Source: Candidatus Aphodousia faecigallinarum (GTDB lineage Bacteria; Pseudomonadota; Gammaproteobacteria; Burkholderiales; Burkholderiaceae_F). From it: a stretch of 53,387 nucleotides of DNA. The notes below the pieces were generated by a model. The model was given only the letters and a program-made list of their open reading frames with translations. It was not told the origin of the DNA and made no database searches. The stretch covers positions 1 to 53,387 of the forward strand of contig DVMY01000031.1 in NCBI GenBank assembly GCA_018714755.1. Reading direction: 5' to 3'. Shown in pieces: positions 47,328 to 53,387 of the stretch (position 1 is its first letter; each line of letters opens with the position of its first letter). Made by a program: the position numbers and the translations under genes.

Positions 47328-48446
47328 TTACTTGGCTGCGGCTTCCGTGGCTGGAGCGGCGGGCTGAGCAATCTGAACCTTAGCGCCGGTGCGGACCTTG
47401 CCAATACCTTCAATGACTACTTTCTCGCCAGCTTTTAGACCGGACTCAATAAGCCAATTGGTGCCCACCACTCGATCTGCAACAACATTGCGTTGCTCAA
47501 TCGTATTTTCCGGTGTCACCACATAGACATAAGCCTGTCCCTTCGGATCCCTCATCACACAGCGTTGAGAAAGTAAAACCGAATCAGGGCGAGCCCCTTC
47601 TTCAATACGAGCTCGTACAAACATTCCCGGCAGCAAGTCTCCGTTTGGGTTCGGGACAACGGCTCTTAAATTCACCATGCCCGTCCCTTCGTCAACCTCT
47701 TCACCTGTAAAAGTCAATTTACCCTTTTGCGGATAGACCGAACCGTCCTCTAACAATACGGTCACCTCAACCGCACCGCCGTTGGCCTTGATCTTGCCCG
47801 AAGCGATCTCATGCTTAAGGCGCAACATCTCCGTGCTTGTTTGGCGGACATCAACATAGATGGGGTCAAGCTGCTGAACCGTGGTCATAAAAGTTTGATA
47901 GGCGTTAGCCAAAGCTCCCGGCGTTACCTCTGAGCGACCGACTCGGCCGGAAATCGGACTTTGCACCTTGGTGTAATCCAAATTGGTTTTGGCTGTTTTC
48001 ATCGCTGCGCGAGCTGTCTTCATCTGTGCCTGGGCAGCATCATTGTCTTGCTTACTAACGGCGTTAACCTTCACAAGCTGGGCTGAACGTCTGGCATTGG
48101 CTCGAGCTAATTCGTAGTTGGCGACCGCCTCCTCATAGGCGGCCTCATACAACGCGGGATCAATTTGATAGAGCTGCTCGCCGGCTTTGACCATTTGACC
48201 TTCAGTAAACGTGCGCTTTTGAATAATGCCGCTAATTTGCGGACGAACTTCCGCGACTTGATATGCACTCGTGCGGCCGGACAGTTCTGTTGTCATCACA
48301 GGCGTTGAAATCTCCACAGTCACAACGCCGACTTCTTGTGGACCTTTCTGAGCACTGGGGGCCTGATCCTTGCAACCGGCAAGTGACAGCGCTGCCACGA
48401 CGGATAAAGCCAGTGCCGCATACTTAGGGGCAAACTTTGAGAACAT
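47328..48446 (-). CDS. RND efflux periplasmic adaptor (AcrA/MexA family)
   Basis: LAGCKDQ lipobox; TELSGRTSAYQVAEVRPQISGIIQKRTFTEGQMVKAGEQLYQIDPALYEA. Confidence 0.95.
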   Translation of the reverse strand: MFSKFAPKYAALALSVVAALSLAGCKDQAPSAQKGPQEVGVVTVEISTPVMTTELSGRTSAYQVAEVRPQISGIIQKRTFTEGQMVKAGEQLYQIDPALYEAAYEEAVANYELARANARRSAQLVKVNAVSKQDNDAAQAQMKTARAAMKTAKTNLDYTKVQSPISGRVGRSEVTPGALANAYQTFMTTVQQLDPIYVDVRQTSTEMLRLKHEIASGKIKANGGAVEVTVLLEDGSVYPQKGKLTFTGEEVDEGTGMVNLRAVVPNPNGDLLPGMFVRARIEEGARPDSVLLSQRCVMRDPKGQAYVYVVTPENTIEQRNVVADRVVGTNWLIESGLKAGEKVVIEGIGKVRTGAKVQIAQPAAPATEAAAK

Positions 48447-48503
48447 GTTTTACTTTTCTCCAAACATCAACGCCGGGTCTGACCGACGCACAAAACCAAA
48501 AAA

Positions 48504-48525
48504 TGACTGAACGTTCATTCAGTCA
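48504..48525. promoter_or_regulatory. Candidate TetR-family operator upstream of the RND operon
   Basis: TGACTGAA-CGTTCA-TTCAGTCA, perfect 8-bp arms, 58 bp upstream of the adaptor start codon. Confidence 0.6.
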
Positions 48526-48708
48526 AAAACTGAAAGCTCGTTCATTATGACAGAAAAGCCCTAAAAATGGGCTTTAATAACTGATCTTTAAGGCAAAAAA
48601 TATTTCTAATTGTAAACAATATAAGGGTTACTACCTAATGATCTTTTTAAGTGAAATCGAGAAAATGACGGCGTTTTTATTTTCGTTTTTGTTTTCTCAC
48701 ACACGGCT

Positions 48709-49365
48709 ATGTCGCTTGAGATTTTTCATCTTCAATATTTTTTGGGTGGACTTGTCAGTCTTTTAGTGATTACTAATCCGCCTTCCAAAATCCCGTTGTT
48801 CATCAGCCTTACTCAAGGAATGGACGAAGCTCAGCGCAAATCTCAAGCCAAATGGGCGGCGATCTACGCTGGCATCATCATGTTTGTGAGTTTATTGGCG
48901 GGCAATCTGTTATTGGCTTTTTTTGGGATTTCATACGGAGCGCTTCGTATTGCCGGCGGCTTCATGGTCGCTGTCATCGGCTATCAAATGCTCTTCGGTC
49001 AGCAAACTCCTTCTCCCAACAAAGCGCCTCTTGTCCGAAGAGATCGAGAAGATTACGCTTTCTTTCCCATTGCCATGCCGATGATTGCGGGCCCCGGCAC
49101 AATGGCTGTCATTATTGGTTTTTCAACTGAAATCGCGGAATATCCCCACTGGGAAGATCAAGCGGGAACATTCTTCATGATGACACTGGCCATCATCTTT
49201 TGCAGCCTTGTTTGTTGGGCGGTCATGCGTTCGGCGGACTTTTGCGCTCGTAAATTAGGCCCTTCCGGCACTATTATCATCAGTAAATTAATGGGCTTTT
49301 TACTGGTGTGCATCGGCGTGCAGTTTATAGGCTCAGGCATACGCGCCTTCGCGACCGGCGGTTGA
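48709..49365 (+). CDS. MarC family (UPF0056) integral membrane protein
   Basis: 218 aa; LVSLLVITNPPSKIPLFISLTQGM; FFPIAMPMIAGPGTMAVIIGFS. Confidence 0.9.
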   Translation: MSLEIFHLQYFLGGLVSLLVITNPPSKIPLFISLTQGMDEAQRKSQAKWAAIYAGIIMFVSLLAGNLLLAFFGISYGALRIAGGFMVAVIGYQMLFGQQTPSPNKAPLVRRDREDYAFFPIAMPMIAGPGTMAVIIGFSTEIAEYPHWEDQAGTFFMMTLAIIFCSLVCWAVMRSADFCARKLGPSGTIIISKLMGFLLVCIGVQFIGSGIRAFATGG

Positions 49366-49390
49366 TACCCACCCACCATTCAGATAACTT

Positions 49391-49424
49391 AAATCCCCAA
49401 AAACACCTAAGCTTTTGGGGATTT
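49391..49424. terminator. Symmetrical terminator hairpin after marC, abutting the Tn7 end
   Basis: AAATCCCCAAAA ACACCTAAGC TTTTGGGGATTT, perfect 12-bp stem. Confidence 0.8.
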
Positions 49425-49571
49425 TGTGGGCGGACAAAATAGTTGGGAACTGGGAGGGGTGGAAATGGAGTTTTTAAGGATTATTTAGGGAAGAGTGACA
49501 AAATAGATGGGAACTGGGTGTAGCGTCGTAAGCTAATACGAAAATTAAAAATGACAAAATAGTTTGGAACT
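49425..49571. repeat. Tn7 left end with three TnsB-type binding repeats
   Basis: GACAAAATAGTTGGGAACT (49433-49451), GACAAAATAGATGGGAACT (49497-49515), GACAAAATAGTTTGGAACT (49553-49571); three spaced sites is the Tn7L, not Tn7R, layout. Confidence 0.93.
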
Positions 49572-49933
49572 AGATTTCACTTATCTGGTTAACTAATCTA
49601 GCTAACCTGCCGCTCAGCTTAGTACGATCCTATATCCAACTGATCATAATCCTTTCATCAGTATCCCAAATTAAATCCCCCTCCTAGACTGCCTCACCAA
49701 CACTTTACAGTGATCCCGTATTTCCGGACAGGTGATTGATTTTTTTCGCTTGTACAGGTGTTAAGCCACAGTTATCTTGATGTGGACATTATGCATTGTA
49801 ATAGCCCATTAACATGCGCTAAGAGCATAAATTAATATACAGTAACAAGCATTACGAGGTGCTAATGTTTGGAAAGCAGCCTCTTCCAACTACAATAATA
49901 AGTTAACTATCCTCCACCCACAAATAATTACAA

Positions 49934-50173
49934 ATGACCCCTTTCCGCTATAACTCCGATCTCACCAGCGGCTCGCTACAAACCCGAGAGTGTCGCATTA
50001 TTACTGGCTTGTTACTCCAAGAGCTTGATGAAGCTGCCTGGGATAAAGCCATGTATAAGGAAAATGTGCTTCAGAAACGCACGCAATCTACGGTAAGACG
50101 TATTTCTTCAGCGCTTAGAAAACGCCTAGAACACCTAAGCTCTGACTTTTGGGCTTTTGCGTTTTTATGTTAG
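49934..50173 (+). pseudogene. BrxA/DUF1819-like N-terminal fragment
   Basis: 79 aa: YNSDLTSGSLQTRECRIITGLLLQELDEAAWDKAMYKENVLQKRTQSTVRRISSALRKRLEHL resembles the DUF1819 N-terminus; then terminates. Confidence 0.55.
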
Positions 50174-50360
50174 GCATTGTCTGGCAACTGGAGGAAGTGT
50201 AATGACCATGAATGGTCACTGTGATTGACAGTATCTTGCTTAAACTTATCTGAACAATGGTAGAACTGGCTCATATTTATCCCCTCTATGATTGTTTATC
50301 TTTTTCACCATAAAAAGTATCAGGGGCTACTCAGGGCTACATAAAGATATTTATCTACTT

Positions 50361-51338
50361 TTACTGATTGATAAGTAGCATCAGTCCATCCGCAGGACTG
50401 GTGGTGCCGGCAAAATGCTGACCCAACACATGCGTATAGATTTGCGTGGTCTTAACATCGTTATGCCCTAAGAGTTCTTGCACAGTGCGAATATCACGCC
50501 CCGCTTGTAATAGATGCGTAGCAAACGAGTGACGAAATGTATGACAAGTGACACGCTTGCTAACGATGCCTGCTTTTTGTACGGCTGCCTTCAATGCCTT
50601 TCGCGCAACGGAGTCATGCAGATGATGGCGGCATAATTTGCCGTTATACGGGTGGTTGCAGAGCGTGCTGGAGGGAAAGACAAACATCCACGCCGCTTGT
50701 CGATAAGCAGAAGGGTATTTGTGATCTAAAGCAAAAGGCAGCGATGGCCCTACGCCTTGTAAGTTGTCGTCTTGCTGAATAAGCCGCGCTTGCTCAATGA
50801 GTTATTTTATTGCTGGGATTAGGCGCGTGGGCAGTAGGCTGTTTCTGCTTTTCCCACCCTTACCGTCATGCACAGTGATGCAGCCATTATCAAAATCAAA
50901 ATCTTTAACCCGCAAACGCAAGCATTCATTAATGCGCAAACCTGCACCATACAGCAGCGTAAAAATAACTTGGTTGCGAGTATCCATAACCTGCAAAATG
51001 CGTTGCACTTCATTTGCAGAGATAACAGAGGGTAGCCGTCTAGGCTTGCTTGCAGGGATATAATCAATATCGCCCAACGGCTGTTGTAAAAACCTGTTGT
51101 ACAAAAAAGCTAGGGCATTTAAAGCGATTTTCTGCGTGTTTATGGCTACATGTCTGCTGTTTGCTAAGCTGGATAAAAACAGCCTGACCTCTTCACTGCC
51201 CATGGTCTGAGGATGACGTTTTTTGTGAAACAGAATAAAACGCTTAATCCAGTGCAGGTAAGTTTTTTCAGTTTTCAGCGCATAACCTTTTTGTCGCATA
51301 TCCGTGCGTATAGAATTTAAAAATGGACTGTTAGACAT
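50361..51338 (-). pseudogene. intI2: Class 2 integron integrase with internal ochre codon (intI2*)
   Basis: MSNSPFLNSIRTDMRQKGYALKTEKTYLHWIKRF...[20 protein letters not shown]...[24 protein letters not shown] (IntI-specific insert)...[27 protein letters not shown]; 326 codons with in-frame TAA at codon 179 (50802-50804). Confidence 0.95.
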
Positions 51339-51359
51339 AAAACGCTCCTTGTCTTGCAA

Positions 51360-51375
51360 CTGTCTGCCTATACAG
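51360..51375. promoter_or_regulatory. LexA/SOS-box-like site upstream of intI2
   Basis: CTGTCTGCCTATACAG fits CTG-N10-CAG, 22 bp 5' of the intI2 start. Confidence 0.5.
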
Positions 51376-51444
51376 CCTATTCTAGCTGGGATTTAAAAAA
51401 GTGCCTGTTTTTTACGCCTAGAGATGCTTGTTTACCGGTAGAGT

Positions 51445-51472
51445 TTTAATTTAATGCTAAATAAATTAAAAT
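51445..51472 (+). promoter_or_regulatory. Class 2 integron cassette promoter (Pc2-type)
   Basis: TTTAAT - 16 nt - TAAAAT between intI2 and the first cassette, oriented toward the array. Confidence 0.65.
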
Positions 51473-51650
51473 GTTATGAGTTCTTTGGGTGAGATAATGT
51501 GCATCGTGCAAGCAGGATAGACGGCATGCACGATTTGTAATAACAGAGTGTCTTGTATTTTTAAAGAAAGTCTATTTAATACAAGTGATTATATTAATTA
51601 ACGGTAAGCATCAGCGGGTGACAAAACGAGCATGCTTACTAATAAAATGT
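51473..51650 (+). other. attI2: attI2 recombination site region
   Basis: ...TTAACGGTAAGCATCAGCGGGTGACAAAACGAGCATGCTTACTAATAAAATG|TTGTAC precedes the first cassette; left boundary approximate. Confidence 0.8.
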
Positions 51651-52522
51651 TGTACGTAAACCTCGAAGGCAATTTTAGTATGAAAGAAAAGGTAGTTGTT
51701 GATAAAGCGATTTCACTCTATACCGAATCATTCGGCGACCCGGCCCATGAACCCATTATCCTGATCATGGGGGCAATGTCGTCTGCGGTGTGGTGGCCTG
51801 ATGAGTTTTGCTCCCAACTAGCCAAAATGGGTCGCTATGTGATCCGGTACGACCACCGTGATACCGGGAAATCAACAAGCTATGAGCCAGGTCAAGCTCC
51901 ATATTCCGTTGAAGAATTAGCAGATGATGTGGTTCGCGTCATTGATGGTTATGGTCTGGAAGCTGCTCATTTAGTCGGCATGTCTTTGGGGGGATTTCTT
52001 TCCCAGCTTGTAGCTCTCAAGTATCCGAAACGTGTGAAGAGCTTGACGCTGATTGCTTCAGAACGGCTTGCAGATGCAGATCCTGATATGCCCGCTTTTG
52101 ATCCTGCCATCATTGAGTATCACCAACGGGCGGAATCGCTGGATTGGTCTGATAGAGATGCTGTCGTCGCGTATCAGGTCGGAGCGTGGCGAATCAACTC
52201 AGGTACTGCGCATGCTTTTGACGCTGAGAAGATACAAAATATCGCTGAGTTAAATTTTGATCGCACTCCGAATATCCTGACAACATTCAACCACACTACT
52301 TTAGGTGGTGGCGAGAGATGGCTCGGGAGATTAAATGAGATAGCTGTACCAACTTTGATCATTCACGGCACGGAGGATCCTGTACTTCCTTATGTGCATG
52401 GGTTGGCACTGAAAGAAGCGATTCGTGGTTCAAAAATGCTGACACTCGAAGGCACGGGACATGAGTTGCATCATGAAGACTGGCCGAGGATTATCCAGGC
52501 GATTAAGGGGCAAACGTCATAG
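51647..52522 (+). CDS. estX: Alpha/beta-hydrolase gene cassette (EstX-type putative esterase)
   Basis: Hydrolase fold; nucleophile elbow [18 protein letters not shown] acid region, [11 protein letters not shown] catalytic His; first cassette before sat2-aadA1. Alternative starts 51632 and 51680. Confidence 0.88.
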   Translation: MLYVNLEGNFSMKEKVVVDKAISLYTESFGDPAHEPIILIMGAMSSAVWWPDEFCSQLAKMGRYVIRYDHRDTGKSTSYEPGQAPYSVEELADDVVRVIDGYGLEAAHLVGMSLGGFLSQLVALKYPKRVKSLTLIASERLADADPDMPAFDPAIIEYHQRAESLDWSDRDAVVAYQVGAWRINSGTAHAFDAEKIQNIAELNFDRTPNILTTFNHTTLGGGERWLGRLNEIAVPTLIIHGTEDPVLPYVHGLALKEAIRGSKMLTLEGTGHELHHEDWPRIIQAIKGQTS

Positions 52523-52536
52523 CTATCGGTTGCACC

Positions 52537-52607
52537 GTACAACAAGTTGCTGCACCGTAAAAATTACTCGCTGCGCTCGCAATTTTCCGGTGAGCAAGGC
52601 GTTAGGC
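52537..52607 (+). other. attC: attC site of the estX cassette
   Basis: Inverse core GTACAAC (52537-52543), exact complement of the GTTGTAC junction at attI2 (51649-51655); core GTTAGGC at 52601-52607. Confidence 0.8.
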
Positions 52608-52612
52608 GTCAT

Positions 52613-53137
52613 ATGAAGATTTCGGTGATCCCTGAGCAGGTGGCGGAAACATTGGATGCTGAGAACCATTTCATTGTTCGTGAAGTGTTCGATGTGCACC
52701 TATCCGACCAAGGCTTTGAACTATCTACCAGAAGTGTGAGCCCCTACCGGAAGGATTACATCTCGGATGATGACTCTGATGAAGACTCTGCTTGCTATGG
52801 CGCATTCATCGACCAAGAGCTTGTCGGGAAGATTGAACTCAACTCAACATGGAACGATCTAGCCTCTATCGAACACATTGTTGTGTCGCACACGCACCGA
52901 GGCAAAGGAGTCGCGCACAGTCTCATCGAATTTGCGAAAAAGTGGGCACTAAGCAGACAGCTCCTTGGCATACGATTAGAGACACAAACGAACAATGTAC
53001 CTGCCTGCAATTTGTACGCAAAATGTGGCTTTACTCTCGGCGGCATTGACCTGTTCACGTATAAAACTAGACCTCAAGTCTCGAACGAAACAGCGATGTA
53101 CTGGTACTGGTTCTCGGGAGCACAGGATGACGCCTAA
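52613..53137 (+). CDS. sat2: Streptothricin N-acetyltransferase (GNAT)
   Basis: 174 aa; MKISVIPEQVAETLDAENHFIVREVFDVHLSDQG...HTHRGKGVAHSLIEFAKKWA...; recognised Tn7 cassette. The ORF-track start at 52547 lies inside attC. Confidence 0.95.
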   Translation: MKISVIPEQVAETLDAENHFIVREVFDVHLSDQGFELSTRSVSPYRKDYISDDDSDEDSACYGAFIDQELVGKIELNSTWNDLASIEHIVVSHTHRGKGVAHSLIEFAKKWALSRQLLGIRLETQTNNVPACNLYAKCGFTLGGIDLFTYKTRPQVSNETAMYWYWFSGAQDDA

Positions 53138-53191
53138 CAATTCATTCAAGCCGACACCGCTTCGCGGCGCGGCTTAATTCAGGAGTTAAAC
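53132..53191 (+). other. attC: attC site of the sat2 cassette
   Basis: Inverse core GCCTAAC (53132-53138), central AAGCCG...CGGCTT palindrome, core GTTAAAC (53185-53191). Confidence 0.88.
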
Positions 53192-53194
53192 ATC

Positions 53195-53387
53195 ATGAGG
53201 GAAGCGGTGATCGCCGAAGTATCGACTCAACTATCAGAGGTAGTTGGCGTCATCGAGCGCCATCTCGGACCGACGTTGCTGGCCGTACATTTGTACGGCT
53301 CCGCAGTGGATGGCGGCCTGAAGCCACACAGTGATATTGATTTGCTGGTTACGGTGACCGTAAGGCTTGATGAAACAACGCGGCGAG
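53195..53387 (+). CDS. aadA1: Aminoglycoside nucleotidyltransferase ANT(3'')-Ia, truncated by window edge
   Basis: MREAVIAEVSTQLSEVVGVIERHLGPTLLAVHLYGSAVDGGLKPHSDIDLLVTVTVRLDETTRR; GSAVDGG...DIDLLV nucleotidyltransferase motif. Confidence 0.93.
   Translation, partial: MREAVIAEVSTQLSEVVGVIERHLGPTLLAVHLYGSAVDGGLKPHSDIDLLVTVTVRLDETTRR

Larger units (their letters stand above)
49425..53387. mobile_element. Tn7-family transposon carrying a class 2 integron (continues beyond window)
   Basis: Terminal TGTGGGCGGACAAAATAGTTGGGAACTGGGAGGGG matches remembered Tn7L, followed by intI2, attI2 and an estX-sat2-aadA1 array. Confidence 0.93.

Noticed and set aside
49425-49571. Tn7 right end
   Set aside because: Three spaced TnsB-type repeats with intI2 on the inner side match Tn7L; Tn7R has four tightly overlapping sites next to tnsA.
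50797-51063. 88-aa plus-strand ORF antisense to intI2
   Set aside because: Antisense to a recognised integrase; no support.
50361-51359. Two separate phage-type integrases
   Set aside because: The two ORFs are one intI2 reading frame interrupted by a single TAA at codon 179.

Overview
The window is a bacterial chromosome segment, probably betaproteobacterial and possibly Sutterellaceae-like (taxonomy is inference). At its right edge it runs into a Tn7-family element carrying a class 2 integron.

1) About 1-17.5 kb, minus strand: a str/rif-type housekeeping locus. In transcription order it has tRNA-Tyr/Gly/Thr, tuf, tRNA-Trp, secE, nusG, rplKAJL, rpoBC, rpsL, rpsG, fusA and the 5' end of a second tuf. 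Several intercistronic spacers carry perfect hairpins.

2) About 17.6-49.4 kb: ordinary chromosomal genes. These include cls, folE2, argS, a SPOR protein, dsbA-like, a phosphohexomutase, an SDR, recQ, iadA, sstT and a cydPABX-ybgE cytochrome bd operon (the 35-codon cydX is missing from the ORF track). Next come yaeQ, a fadL-like porin, a two-component system, a Do-like protease, an RND efflux operon ending in a tetR gene, and marC.

3) 49425 to the end: a Tn7 left end (TGTGGGCGGACAAAATAG plus three TnsB-type repeats) abuts the marC terminator hairpin. It is followed by a BrxA/DUF1819-like fragment, intI2 with an in-frame ochre codon at position 179, attI2/Pc2, and the cassettes estX-sat2-aadA1 (aadA1 cut by the window edge).

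I did not find a convincing wholly new system. The most notable content is the Tn7/class 2 integron junction in this host: its insertion site, the start codon spanning attI2 and estX, the BREX-gene remnant, and the frozen integrase with a LexA-like box. All identifications are from reading the sequence and memory of families; no searches were run.
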